From the NCBI GenBank assembly GCA_037968895.1, contig JBBKWJ010000211.1, forward strand, positions 1 through 27,741: 27,741 nt of DNA, in the 5' to 3' direction. Below the pieces are notes generated by a model. That model searched no databases and was not told where the DNA came from. It worked only from the letters and a program-made list of their open reading frames with translations. Source of the stretch: JBBKWJ01 sp037968895. Its GTDB lineage: Bacteria > Actinomycetota > Acidimicrobiia > Acidimicrobiales > SZUA-35. Of the stretch, positions 14,894 through 23,747 are shown one piece after another (positions within the stretch are counted from its first letter, which is position 1; every line of letters starts with the position of its first letter). The position numbers and the translations under genes were made by a program.

Positions 14894-15549
14894 CCCTCGA
14901 GATGAGCGAGGGCTTTGGCCCACGCATCTGCGGCATCCTCGGCTCGGTGGTCCTCCCGATCAGGATTGTGTACAAAGCCATGCCCGGCGTTTGGGTACGA
15001 GACGATTTCGACCCCGGTCGCCCGTAACTTCGCCACGGCGTCAGGCGGTGTGTATGGATCGAGTTCGCCAATAATGGCGATCTCGGTGGTCGGCGTCGGC
15101 ATTTGGGCAATCGCTGTGAGCGGTTCGGTCTGGCCGGGGCCAACCCAGTTGTCAGGAAGCTCGATCATGCCGTAAAAGCTGGCAAGGCGGTCAAACCGGC
15201 CGGTGGCCGCGGCCTTGTGGACATACATGCCGCCCATACAGAATCCGAGAATGCCGACGTCGGCGCAACCCAGCAAATCGGCGGCCGCAACGAGGTCGCC
15301 GACGACTCGGAGATCGTGAAGTTCGTGCACCGCCTCGAGGCGTGGGGCCATATCGCCCTCGGGAAACGTATGGTTCGGCCACGGCTCAACACATACGACG
15401 TTTCTCCCCAATTGAGCTGCGAGCGACGCGGCCATCTCGTCGAAGAGTGGCCGAAGCCCACCGATATCGGGGGCGATTACAAGTCCTCTTGATGCGCCGG
15501 GTGTGAGCACCATCTCGACTGACGTTCCTGAAGCAAGTGCGACTCGCAT
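14890..15549 (-). CDS. Dienelactone hydrolase family protein
   Basis: A 219-aa alpha/beta hydrolase of the dienelactone hydrolase family. The nucleophile elbow GFCMGG has Cys104. Asp164 lies in GELDPYTP and His190 in NAGHGFVHN, giving the family Cys-Asp-His triad. Characterised members open carboxymethylenebutenolides in aromatic degradation, but many act on other esters or thioesters and no aromatic pathway is nearby. It begins 30 bp after disA and is probably the last gene of radA-disA-this gene. It converges on the Crp/Fnr gene with a 4-bp overlap. Confidence 0.87.
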   Translation of the reverse strand: MRVALASGTSVEMVLTPGASRGLVIAPDIGGLRPLFDEMAASLAAQLGRNVVCVEPWPNHTFPEGDMAPRLEAVHELHDLRVVGDLVAAADLLGCADVGILGFCMGGMYVHKAAATGRFDRLASFYGMIELPDNWVGPGQTEPLTAIAQMPTPTTEIAIIGELDPYTPPDAVAKLRATGVEIVSYPNAGHGFVHNPDREDHRAEDAADAWAKALAHLEG

Positions 15550-15579
15550 CTGACCTTCCGAAGTGTGTAGTGGAGGCGG

Positions 15580-16659
15580 CTACTCCCGTCCGTAGCGCTC
15601 CAAGATTGAGGTTTCCGCCAAGCGTGCGATGCCGGTCTTTATTGCTTGCACCTGTATCGAAGGCACCGCCGGAACGGCCTCAAGCTCGGCGTTGGTCGCC
15701 TTCAACGTTTCCTGGAGGCTTCCAAACTCATCGACGATGCTGTCGACGATCGTCGCCGAGAGGCGCGGCAGCTTTGAGAGGAGTCGGTAACCCCTGGCGA
15801 CCAGGTGTTCGTCAAGGTCAGCCTCTGACTGGCCGAGATGCAGCGCTTTGGCGAGCCGGGCCTCATCGAAGAGCTCTTCATCATCGAGAGTTGTCAATGC
15901 TTCCATTGCTTCCTCAATATGGAACGAGGCGTCTTCGTGGAAATAGTCGCGAATCAAGAAGCGACGGTCGTCAGCAACGCCTCCCATAAGCTCGTCAAGC
16001 TGGAGCCGAACGAGGCCGCCGTCCGAACCGAGCTCGATGAGGTTCTGCTCAACCTCGGCCGAGATGCGCATGACCATTTCGGTCCGCTGCAACATTTCGA
16101 TGACATCTCGCAGGGTGACAAGGTCTTCGACTTCAAGTGCAGTGAGATTCTTCGAAACAGTCCCGAGTCGTACGCGGTAACGCTCAAGTGTCTGCAAGGC
16201 CTGGTTCGATCGGTCGAGGAGACGACCTAGCGGAGGCAGCGGGTATCGCTGGTCGCCCTGATAGATCTGAATTTCTTTGCGTGATTCCGAAACGGCGATG
16301 ACCGTAACACCAAGCGAGCGCGCTACACGCTCTGCGGTGCGGTGTCTGGTGCCGGTCTCGACAGTTGGCACATTGGGATTCGGGACGAGGTGTACGTTGG
16401 CCCTCGCGATTCGGCTCGCGTCTTGGGCCAGGATAATTGCGCCATCCATCTTGGCCAGCTCTGAGAGGCGCTGAGGCGTAAACGCAGCGTCAAGCAGGAA
16501 GCCGCCGGAGCAGATGTTGAGCACGTCGGCACCGTCGCCAACAACGATTAACCCGCCACGTCCTGATTGAAGGACGCGATCAAGGCCATCGCGAAGTGGC
16601 GTTCCGGGCGCTACTTGGCTGAGCGCGCGCACAACGCCAGAGTCGGGGGGCTGCTGCAT
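15580..16659 (-). CDS. disA: DNA integrity scanning diadenylate cyclase DisA
   Basis: A 359-aa DisA, which makes cyclic di-AMP from two ATP and scans DNA for branched structures. The DAC domain at about residues 8-150 has DGA at 72-74 (MDGAIIL) and RHRTAERVA at 105-113, both required for catalysis. A central helical region follows at about 150-290. A C-terminal helix-hairpin-helix DNA-binding domain is at about 295-359 (RLLSKLPRLSATIVDSIVDEFGSL). It lies 54 bp after radA, whose product is known to interact with DisA in other bacteria. Confidence 0.96.
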   Translation of the reverse strand: MQQPPDSGVVRALSQVAPGTPLRDGLDRVLQSGRGGLIVVGDGADVLNICSGGFLLDAAFTPQRLSELAKMDGAIILAQDASRIARANVHLVPNPNVPTVETGTRHRTAERVARSLGVTVIAVSESRKEIQIYQGDQRYPLPPLGRLLDRSNQALQTLERYRVRLGTVSKNLTALEVEDLVTLRDVIEMLQRTEMVMRISAEVEQNLIELGSDGGLVRLQLDELMGGVADDRRFLIRDYFHEDASFHIEEAMEALTTLDDEELFDEARLAKALHLGQSEADLDEHLVARGYRLLSKLPRLSATIVDSIVDEFGSLQETLKATNAELEAVPAVPSIQVQAIKTGIARLAETSILERYGRE

Positions 16660-16713
16660 TCGTGCATAGTAGTCCAGATCGGCGAAGTGTAAGAACGCGC
16701 TCGGCTCCCAAAG

Positions 16714-18066
16714 TCAGGCCGCGGCGAGCATGTTGGTCAGGTTGAGTGCGTCCAGGAGTGTTTCAACCCTCAGAAGCGAGAGGCCAGTCGGCCCCGATGG
16801 GGCTGAGGCAGGCACGATGGCCTGACGAAATCCGAGTCGGTATGCCTCATGCATGCGGCGCTCAAGCTGGGCCGCTCGACGAATCTCACCCCCAAGTCCG
16901 ATTTCTCCCACAACAACAAGGTCGGAGCGGAGTGGCACGCCGCTTCGACTTGAGATAATGGCTAGCGCGACGCCAAGATCGGCGCCGGGGTCGTCGACCG
17001 TGGCCCCACCAGCGGCCGAGCAGAACACGTCGGAGCCCGCCATCTCGAAGCCAATCCGCCGCTCAAGCACAGCAAGCACAAGCTTCAGGCGACTGCTCGC
17101 AACTCCCTGCGCCGTTGAGTACACGCCTGGCCCTGATCCGCCAGCTACGAGCGCCTGGATCTCGATAAGCACCGGTCGGTGGCCATCGAGCGAGGGGACG
17201 ACGGCCGAACCGGGCACGCCAGCAAGTCGGTCGGCCAGAAACCGCCGTGACGCATCGGCGACTGCTCGCAAGCCCTCGACGGTCATCTCGAATAGGCCAA
17301 CCTCGCTCGTTGCGCCATAGCGATGCTTAATGGCTCGGAGGAAACGTAATTCGCCGTCTCGATCGCCGGAGAACGACAACACGGTATCGACCACGTGTTC
17401 GAGGAGCCGCGGCCCGGCAAGTCCGCCGTCTTTGGTGACGTGCCCAATCAGAATGAGCGAAACCTGTGCTCGTTTGGCTGCGTCAGTGAGCCGATGCGCA
17501 CATTCACGGACCTGTGCCGTTGAACCTGCGGCCGAGTCGAGGTCGGCTGTCGTGAGCGTCTGAATCGAATCGATAATCATGAGCTGGGGACGGTCGGTTC
17601 GAATTGACGCGACTACAGCTTCGACGGAGACCTCGTCGAGCACCGTGAGGCTACGCGGAACGGGGCCGATCCTGGCCGCTCGAGCCGCAATCTGGCCTGG
17701 TGCCTCCTCGCCCGATACCAGCACGACAGAGGCACCGGTTGAGGCGACATGGGCGGCGATTTGCAGGGTGAGGGTTGATTTGCCGACGCCTGGTTCGCCA
17801 TGCAGCAATGTGACTGCGCCAGGCACGAGCCCACCGCCGAGGACACGGTCTACTTCGGCGAAGCCAGTCGGCGACGGCATAGCGGCGTCTCCGGCGAACG
17901 AAGTGAGTGGACGCAAGGTGGATGCAGCCACTTCGGCCACCGCTGCTGCAACGCCGGCCGATTCACCGACCGTTGCCCAGCCACCACAACTCGCGCAGCG
18001 CCCGGTCCATGCCGGAAACTCGGCCTGACATTCTGCACAGCGATATACCCGACGTCGTTTGCTCAT
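16714..18066 (-). CDS. radA: DNA repair protein RadA (Sms)
   Basis: A 450-aa RadA. A zinc finger at residues 10-27 (CAEC...CASC) is followed by Walker A GEPGVGKST at 90-98 and Walker B LMIIDSIQT. A C-terminal Lon-protease-like P domain (about 290-445) contains DPGADLGVALAIISSRSG. It promotes branch migration and processing of recombination intermediates with RecA. The RadA signature KNRFG is KHRYG here (247-251), a conservative change that keeps Lys and Arg. It heads the radA-disA operon. Confidence 0.96.
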   Translation of the reverse strand: MSKRRRVYRCAECQAEFPAWTGRCASCGGWATVGESAGVAAAVAEVAASTLRPLTSFAGDAAMPSPTGFAEVDRVLGGGLVPGAVTLLHGEPGVGKSTLTLQIAAHVASTGASVVLVSGEEAPGQIAARAARIGPVPRSLTVLDEVSVEAVVASIRTDRPQLMIIDSIQTLTTADLDSAAGSTAQVRECAHRLTDAAKRAQVSLILIGHVTKDGGLAGPRLLEHVVDTVLSFSGDRDGELRFLRAIKHRYGATSEVGLFEMTVEGLRAVADASRRFLADRLAGVPGSAVVPSLDGHRPVLIEIQALVAGGSGPGVYSTAQGVASSRLKLVLAVLERRIGFEMAGSDVFCSAAGGATVDDPGADLGVALAIISSRSGVPLRSDLVVVGEIGLGGEIRRAAQLERRMHEAYRLGFRQAIVPASAPSGPTGLSLLRVETLLDALNLTNMLAAA

Positions 18067-18169
18067 GAACGAACCATACGCAGGGGGTCTGACACCGGGA
18101 ACTCTTCGAGTTCCTCACCTTTGCTCGCTGCGCTCCCAAACGCCACCGCCGAACTCTTCGTGAGGTGAG

Positions 18170-19246
18170 CTAGGGGATCGTCAGTACCAGTTTGCCGATG
18201 AACCCCTTCGACATGAAGTCTTCTTGCGCCTCGGCCATCTCGGCCAGCGGATAGACCTTGTGGACAAGCGGCCGGATCTCGCCTTGCTCGATATAACCGA
18301 CAAGGTTCTCAAAAACGACAGGTTCTTGGTAGGTGGCACCGAGGAGCGTCAGGTCTTTCAGGTAGAGCGTGCGGATATCAAGCTCTACGATTGGGCCGGC
18401 GATGGCGCCAGAAGCGATGTACCGGCCGCCAAGCTTGAGCACGTCGAGCAGCTCAGCCCACTCGGGACCCGCAACCAGATCGACGACGACATCGATCGAT
18501 TCAGCGCCGACGGCATCGACGACAGAACTTCCTCGAGCAACAACCACGTCTGCACCCAACTCGCGAACGCCGGCAGCCTTCGCATCACCAGCGACACCGA
18601 TCACCGTCGCGCCCCGTCGTTTCGCTAGTTGCACCGCCGCCGAGCCAACACCTCCAGAAGCGCCAGTGATGAGAACGCGCTCGCCCGCTCGCACCTGCGC
18701 TCGATGCAGCATGTTTTCGGCTGTCGAATACGCGCACGGGATCGAGGCAAGCTCGACATCAGTCCAATCACAATCAACTGCGTAGCTCTGCGACGATCGA
18801 GCCACGAGGTACTCAGCAAACGCCCCGTTCATCTCAGAGCCAAGGGTCGAGGTCACGAACGGTTCATCGGCAGACGGCTGCATCGTGGCGACAATGACGC
18901 GCTGTCCCAACCGGGACGGGTCAACCTCAGAGCCAACTGCGACAACACGGCCACAGGCATCGGCTCCTTGAATTCGCGGAAAGACAAGGGCTTCACCAGC
19001 CCAGCCCCCAGCGGTTCCCTCATCGACAGCGTCGCTGGCATTTGTCGCTCCAGTGACGGACTTCGCATACCACCCAACTCGGGTGTTGATGTCGGTGTTG
19101 TTTATCCCTGCTGCTGCGACCCGTATCAGAATCTCGTCGCGACTGGGCGTCGGCACAGCAACATCAGACCTCAGCTCAAGCGCGTCCGGGCCGCCGTGGC
19201 GAGTCAGCAAGACGGCAGTCATTGTTTCAGGAACACGCACAATCAT
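18170..19246 (-). CDS. Zinc-independent quinone oxidoreductase-like alcohol dehydrogenase (MDR family)
   Basis: A 358-aa medium-chain dehydrogenase/reductase. The N-terminal GroES-like domain contains AAAGINNTDINTRVGWY, which lacks the catalytic zinc Cys, and PRIQGADACGRVVAVG. The NAD(P)-binding Rossmann motif GASGGVGSAAVQLAKRRGA lies at about 195-213. The fold and missing zinc ligands fit quinone-oxidoreductase-like enzymes that reduce enones or quinones with NADPH. An insertion at about 60-85 lengthens the substrate side. The start ATG at 19244-19246 lies 8 bp after the stop of the LppM-HAD gene; a second ATG at residue 9 is also likely. Co-transcription with that gene is likely. Confidence 0.85.
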   Translation of the reverse strand: MIVRVPETMTAVLLTRHGGPDALELRSDVAVPTPSRDEILIRVAAAGINNTDINTRVGWYAKSVTGATNASDAVDEGTAGGWAGEALVFPRIQGADACGRVVAVGSEVDPSRLGQRVIVATMQPSADEPFVTSTLGSEMNGAFAEYLVARSSQSYAVDCDWTDVELASIPCAYSTAENMLHRAQVRAGERVLITGASGGVGSAAVQLAKRRGATVIGVAGDAKAAGVRELGADVVVARGSSVVDAVGAESIDVVVDLVAGPEWAELLDVLKLGGRYIASGAIAGPIVELDIRTLYLKDLTLLGATYQEPVVFENLVGYIEQGEIRPLVHKVYPLAEMAEAQEDFMSKGFIGKLVLTIP

Positions 19247-19254
19247 GCGGCCAT

Positions 19255-20907
19255 TCAGGCAGGACCTTTACCTGTAGCGGTTCCCTTCGCAGCACCTTTT
19301 GCGGCACCGGTTGCGGTTCCCTTCGCCACCTTGAAGCTGCGCAGGATCTGATGCCCACGGGAATCGTTGGCATCGGCGTCAGGCGCAAACCACGCAGTCT
19401 GGAATCCGAACGACGCCGCGGCGTCGAGGTTGTCGAGCTCATCGTCGACCACGAGAATTCGATCTGCTGGCGTCTCCGTCAAACGGCGCAACACTTCAAA
19501 CAGGGGGCGGTCCGGCTTCCGAACGCCAACCGAACCGCTGACGATCCACGGATCGATGAGGCCATTGAGACTATGGCGTTTCCTCAACTTGTTGGCCCAC
19601 ACGCTCGAGTCGTTGGTAATGACTGCTACCCGTGTTCCATTTGCGCGCGACGCACGCAACCACGCGACAACGCCTGGCGTCAGTTGGTGAAGCGAGAGGT
19701 ATGCGGCGTCGATTTCGTTTGGGTCACCACTTAGACCGATTCCCTTCCAGAAGTCAGCAGGCGTCAACCGGCCGAGACTCAACAGCCGGGAGCCTCGGAT
19801 GATGTCTTGCTCGGAAGCGAGCGACCCCATCTCTCGCACAAACGGGATCAGCAGATTGGTTGTGTCGTTTCCTTCGCGGTACAACACGCCCATACCGTCA
19901 AGCGCAATAACTAGCGGGGACGAATCGCCCTCACCGTCAACCTTTGACTTGGGTGCATCAGGTCGCGCCGCCTTCATCTCAGTGAGCTCTGCCGCCGTTC
20001 GCTTCGCGGTGGCCGTGACCTTTTTGGTCTCGGTTTGCTTCGCCTTCTTCTTCTTGCGACGCCGCCGCTCGGGGAGCACGATTCTCAATAGTTGGCCGAA
20101 CGCCACCAACACGGCCAATACCCCGGTCACGATCGCGACGCCGCGCCAGACCAACGCTATGACCTCGGTCGTAGTAGCAAGGATTGCGACTTCAGTCGGC
20201 CCCGCCGCACCAAGATCGGTCGTCCATACCCGCGCCGTGCCCCGCTCCCTGTCGGCTGTTTCACCGGTCGAATCGCCTGCATTCACTTCGCCAGGGACAT
20301 AGACGGTCACGGTGATCGACACGTCAGCTGGAGTTGCGCCGTAGTGGTCGGTAATCGATTCGATCGAACGGCCGAGCGTCGCAGCCAGCGTGTCATCGCC
20401 AAATGCATCGAAACTCTGCGGCGACACCGTTCCGATCACTTGATAGTCGACGGTCGCGAACCCTGCGCTCCTCGCAATTTCAAAGTTGGTGAATACACCG
20501 GACCCGCCATCGAGCTCTTGCATGATCTCAGCAAACTGCTCTGGCGTGCCGAAGGCCTTTGCAACGCCAAACCTTGTCACCGCGTCGTCGCCGACTGCGG
20601 GTGGGTCAATGGTCCAGCCAGCTTGGGCTAAATCGGTGAGGGGAAGCCCTGACTGGCTGAGGTCAACAATGTCGTTGGCCGCGTCGGCATCAAGGGCAAC
20701 ATCAAACTCGATAACGCCAGAGCCATCGTTTTCGACAACAACGGTTAGGTCGGCGTCGGTCTGGCAAGCTGAAACGGCAATGGCACACAACGACAGGAGC
20801 GCCAGCTGCAGCCATCGACGAAGCCAGCGGCGTTGGCCGACTGGTTTCTCCCTTTGAAGGATCGGACGAGTCCCGGTCCGAGAGGCTCGGGCGTTAGCGA
20901 TTGGCAC
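19255..20907 (-). CDS. LppM-like lipoprotein domain fused through a membrane helix to a HAD domain
   Basis: A 550-aa single open frame with an unusual layout. A basic N-terminus, hydrophobic stretch at about 33-46 and lipobox VSAC with Cys48 make a lipoprotein signal. About 49-245 resemble the LppM domain (DADLTVVVENDGSGVIEFDV). One transmembrane helix is at about 249-279. RRRRKKKK and a Lys/Ala linker follow at about 281-325. Residues about 330-525 form a HAD-type domain. Its motif I is ALDGMGVLY with Asp337, but Met339 stands where the acid/base Asp is expected. Motif II is VITND (Thr431), Lys464 lies in GVRKPDRPLF, and Asp488/Asp489 in VVDDE are intact. The last 23 residues are AKGTATG-type repeats. 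The topology puts a lipid-anchored sensor-like domain outside and a HAD domain inside. Enzyme activity is uncertain. Confidence 0.75.
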   Translation of the reverse strand: MPIANARASRTGTRPILQREKPVGQRRWLRRWLQLALLSLCAIAVSACQTDADLTVVVENDGSGVIEFDVALDADAANDIVDLSQSGLPLTDLAQAGWTIDPPAVGDDAVTRFGVAKAFGTPEQFAEIMQELDGGSGVFTNFEIARSAGFATVDYQVIGTVSPQSFDAFGDDTLAATLGRSIESITDHYGATPADVSITVTVYVPGEVNAGDSTGETADRERGTARVWTTDLGAAGPTEVAILATTTEVIALVWRGVAIVTGVLAVLVAFGQLLRIVLPERRRRKKKKAKQTETKKVTATAKRTAAELTEMKAARPDAPKSKVDGEGDSSPLVIALDGMGVLYREGNDTTNLLIPFVREMGSLASEQDIIRGSRLLSLGRLTPADFWKGIGLSGDPNEIDAAYLSLHQLTPGVVAWLRASRANGTRVAVITNDSSVWANKLRKRHSLNGLIDPWIVSGSVGVRKPDRPLFEVLRRLTETPADRILVVDDELDNLDAAASFGFQTAWFAPDADANDSRGHQILRSFKVAKGTATGAAKGAAKGTATGKGPA

Positions 20908-20964
20908 GGGGGCAACCTTAGTGTCCGCAGCGCCAGCACACGCTGACGGGGCAGGCCCAAGACG

Positions 20965-20997
20965 CGAACAAGGCTCGCACGAGGCGAGCCTTGTTCG
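20965..20997 (-). terminator. Hairpin downstream of clpC
   Basis: A perfect 14-bp stem (CGAACAAGGCTCGC at 20965-20978 with GCGAGCCTTGTTCG at 20984-20997) has a 5-nt loop and sits 16 bp past the clpC stop. There is no long T-run on the minus strand (only GTCTTGGG), so it may be a weak intrinsic terminator or an mRNA-stabilising stem. Confidence 0.6.
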
Positions 20998-21013
20998 TCA
21001 GAATGATGCGAGT

Positions 21014-23548
21014 CTAGTCGCCGGTCTCGGCAAGCTCTGGCGTCGAGGGAGGTTGGAATCCTTCGTGCGCATTGAACTGGAGCTCATCAACGCCGTCTTC
21101 GTTGGCGACAACGTCAACCACGATGATCTGACCAGCCCTGAACTCTTTGTAGAGCAGCTTCTCTGACAGGGTGTCTTCGACCATCCGCTGGATTGCCCGT
21201 CGCAACGGACGAGCGCCCATTGTCGGGTCGTAGCCCTTGGAGGCGAGGAAGTGTTTCGCAGGCTCGGTGAGCTCAAGACCGATGCCCTGTCCCTCAAGCT
21301 GCTCAGTGGTACGAGCAATGAGAAGGTCGACGATCTGAGTGACTTCAGCGAGACTGAGCTCGTGGAAGACGATCGTCTCGTCGATGCGGTTGAGGAACTC
21401 GGGCCGGAAATGAGCCTTTAGAGCGTCGTCGACCTTTTCCTTCATCCGCTCGTAGCTCACGGCTTCGTCGTTCTGAGAGAAACCAAGTGTTGCCTTGCGG
21501 AGATCTTGGGTTCCGAGGTTTGACGTCATGATGATGACCGTGTTGCGGAAGTCGACCGATCGACCCTGTGAGTCGGTCAGCCGGCCTTCTTCAAGGATCT
21601 GCAGCAATGAGTTAAAGACATCAGGGTGGGCCTTCTCTACCTCGTCGAAGAGAACGACCGAGAATGGCTTGCGTCGAACTGCCTCAGTGAGCTGGCCACC
21701 ATCTTCGAAACCGACATAGCCAGGGGGCGAACCGACGAGACGGCTCACCGTGTGCTTCTCCTGATACTCACTCATGTCGAGCGTGATCAGCGAGCTATCG
21801 TCGCCGAAGAGGAATTCGGCGAGCGTCTTGGCGAGTTCGCTCTTACCGACACCAGTGGGGCCGAGGAAGATAAACGAACCGGACGGCCGCTTTGGGTCTT
21901 TCAGACCGGCACGAGTGCGTCGTATCGACTGCGAGACAGCTCTGACGGCTGCTTGTTGACCGATCACTCGACGATGGAGTTCGTCCTCCATACGGAGCAG
22001 CTTCTCGGTCTCCTGCTCAGTGAGCTTGTAGACAGGAATACCTGTCCAGATCGAGAGCACCTCGGCGATTGACTCTTCGTTGACTTCGTCGAAAAGGTCG
22101 ACGCCAGAGGCCTTGATTTCGACTTCCATCTCGGCCTTCTTCGCCAACAGTTCCTTTTCGGCGTCGCGAAGGGAGCCGGCTTCTTCGAACTGCTGGCCTT
22201 CAACGGCCTCTTTCTTGCGACGAACGACCTCGGCCAGTTCAGACTCAAGTTCTTTGAACGCAGGCGGCGTTGACATGCGCTTGATACGGAGGCGCGAACC
22301 AGCCTCATCGATGAGATCGATGGCCTTGTCAGGCAAGAATCGATCGGCGATGTAGCGATCGGCCATGTTGGCCGCAGCCACGAGCGCCTGATCGGTAATG
22401 GTGACCCGGTGGTGGCTCTCGTAGCGATCACGAAGACCCTTGAGGATCTCGATGGTGTGCTCGACGGTTGGCTCTTCGACCTTGACTGGTTGGAAGCGGC
22501 GCTCAAGAGCGGCGTCCTTCTCAAGGTGCTTGCGATACTCATCGATGGTGGTGGCACCTATGGTCTGGAGTTCGCCACGAGCGAGCATCGGCTTCAGGAT
22601 GCTGGCGGCGTCAATGGCGCCTTCAGCGGCGCCTGCTCCGACCAGGGTGTGAATCTCGTCGATGAACAGAACGATGTCGCCTCTGGTCTTGATTTCTTTC
22701 AGCACCTTCTTGAGACGCTCTTCGAAATCGCCGCGGTAACGGCTGCCAGCAACGAGGGCGCCAAGATCAAGCGTGTAGAGCTGCTTGTCACGAAGCGTGT
22801 CTGGCACATCGTTGTTGGCAATGCGCTCGGCGAGGCCCTCGACAATGGCGGTCTTACCGACACCGGGCTCACCGATGAGGACAGGGTTGTTCTTGGTCCG
22901 TCGCGAAAGAACCTGCATGACGCGCTCGGCCTCTCGCTCGCGGCCAATAACCGGGTCGAGTTTCTTGTCACGCGCGAGCTGGGTCATGTTGCGACCGAAC
23001 TGATCGAGAATCAGCGAACCAGACGGCGCTTCTTGGCCACTACCTCCCGATGTGCTGCTCGCTTTGCCGCCGCCTTCGCTTGACGCACCGGATCCCGAAC
23101 CTGCGGGGCCGGAGTAGCCAGAAAGAAGTTGGATGACCTGCTGGCGAACGCGAGACAGATCGGCGCCAAGTTTAACGAGCACCTGAGCGGCGACGCCTTC
23201 GCCTTCGCGAATTAGCCCAAGCAGAATGTGCTCGGTGCCGATGTAGTTGTGCCCGAGCTGCAGTGCCTCGCGAAGCGAAAGCTCGAGAACCTTCTTTGCT
23301 CGTGGGGTGAAGGGAATGTGGCCTGATGGCGACGAGCCACCCTGACCAATGATCTCTTCAACCTGGCTACGGACGGCTTCCAGTGAGATCGAGAGTGACT
23401 CGAGCGCTTTCGCGGCGACACCCTCACCCTCGTGGATAAGCCCAAGCAGAATGTGCTCGGTGCCGAGGTAGTTGTGATTGAGTAGGCGGGCTTCTTCGTG
23501 AGCAAGCACCACGACTCGGCGGGCTCGGTCTGTAAAGCGTTCGAACAT
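21014..23548 (-). CDS. clpC: ATP-dependent Clp protease ATP-binding subunit ClpC
   Basis: An 844-aa Hsp100 unfoldase. The start is the ATG at 23546-23548 (MFERFTDRARR), with GGAGG at 23555-23559 six nt upstream. Domains in order are two Clp_N repeats at about 1-70 and 78-145, a Gly/Ser linker at about 146-175, and AAA+ 1 with Walker A GEPGVGKTA at about 226-234 and FIDEIHT. A UVR/middle segment (EAVEGQQFEEAGSLRDAEKEL) follows. AAA+ 2 has GPTGVGKSE and the GYVGF pore loop, then a C-terminal D2-small domain. It delivers proteins to ClpP and is usually essential in actinobacteria. A possible -10 TACACT at 23581-23586 (minus strand) would give a 26-nt leader. It is divergent from the polyprenyl synthase. 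Confidence 0.97.
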   Translation of the reverse strand: MFERFTDRARRVVVLAHEEARLLNHNYLGTEHILLGLIHEGEGVAAKALESLSISLEAVRSQVEEIIGQGGSSPSGHIPFTPRAKKVLELSLREALQLGHNYIGTEHILLGLIREGEGVAAQVLVKLGADLSRVRQQVIQLLSGYSGPAGSGSGASSEGGGKASSTSGGSGQEAPSGSLILDQFGRNMTQLARDKKLDPVIGREREAERVMQVLSRRTKNNPVLIGEPGVGKTAIVEGLAERIANNDVPDTLRDKQLYTLDLGALVAGSRYRGDFEERLKKVLKEIKTRGDIVLFIDEIHTLVGAGAAEGAIDAASILKPMLARGELQTIGATTIDEYRKHLEKDAALERRFQPVKVEEPTVEHTIEILKGLRDRYESHHRVTITDQALVAAANMADRYIADRFLPDKAIDLIDEAGSRLRIKRMSTPPAFKELESELAEVVRRKKEAVEGQQFEEAGSLRDAEKELLAKKAEMEVEIKASGVDLFDEVNEESIAEVLSIWTGIPVYKLTEQETEKLLRMEDELHRRVIGQQAAVRAVSQSIRRTRAGLKDPKRPSGSFIFLGPTGVGKSELAKTLAEFLFGDDSSLITLDMSEYQEKHTVSRLVGSPPGYVGFEDGGQLTEAVRRKPFSVVLFDEVEKAHPDVFNSLLQILEEGRLTDSQGRSVDFRNTVIIMTSNLGTQDLRKATLGFSQNDEAVSYERMKEKVDDALKAHFRPEFLNRIDETIVFHELSLAEVTQIVDLLIARTTEQLEGQGIGLELTEPAKHFLASKGYDPTMGARPLRRAIQRMVEDTLSEKLLYKEFRAGQIIVVDVVANEDGVDELQFNAHEGFQPPSTPELAETGD
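23214..23476. repeat. Near-identical 38-nt copies in the two Clp_N repeats of clpC
   Basis: Positions 23214-23251 and 23439-23476 are the same over 37 of 38 bases, 225 bp (75 codons) apart. Both encode the LGTEHILLGLI core of the Clp_N repeat. Protein repeats this old normally differ at many silent sites, so gene conversion inside the gene is a possible cause. Confidence 0.7.
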
Positions 23549-23710
23549 TGACGTCCTCCCAGGGGGTACGGTCGCTGGCCAGTGTATCGGCACCGGTACC
23601 CTCAAGGTCGGCGCCTGCAAGGCCTGCGTGAGCGGTTCAACCCGTTTTGGTGGTGTTTCTTCCCAAAAATACAATAAAACACGAGATTTCTCACGCGACG
23701 TAGTGGTTGG

Positions 23711-23741
23711 TTGAGTCTCAGCGCTCAGGGTGGCCTAGGTT
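23711..23741 (+). promoter_or_regulatory. Possible promoter of the polyprenyl synthase, leaderless type
   Basis: TTGAGT at 23711-23716 and TAGGTT at 23736-23741 (actinobacterial TAnnnT form) have a 19-bp spacer. Transcription would begin at about 23748, exactly at the GTG start codon. No ribosome binding site precedes that GTG, which agrees with a leaderless mRNA. Confidence 0.35.
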
Positions 23742-23747
23742 TTAAGG

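Noticed and set aside
18098..18114. GGAACTC/GAGTTCC hairpin as terminator of the dehydrogenase gene
   Set aside because: Only 7 bp with a 3-nt loop, no T-run, and 56 bp past the stop; could be chance.
22409..23083. 224-aa frame opposite clpC, and other long antisense frames (e.g. 5127-5780, 18629-19351)
   Set aside because: They are opposite-strand readings of clearly coding genes, favoured by the GC-rich codon pattern.
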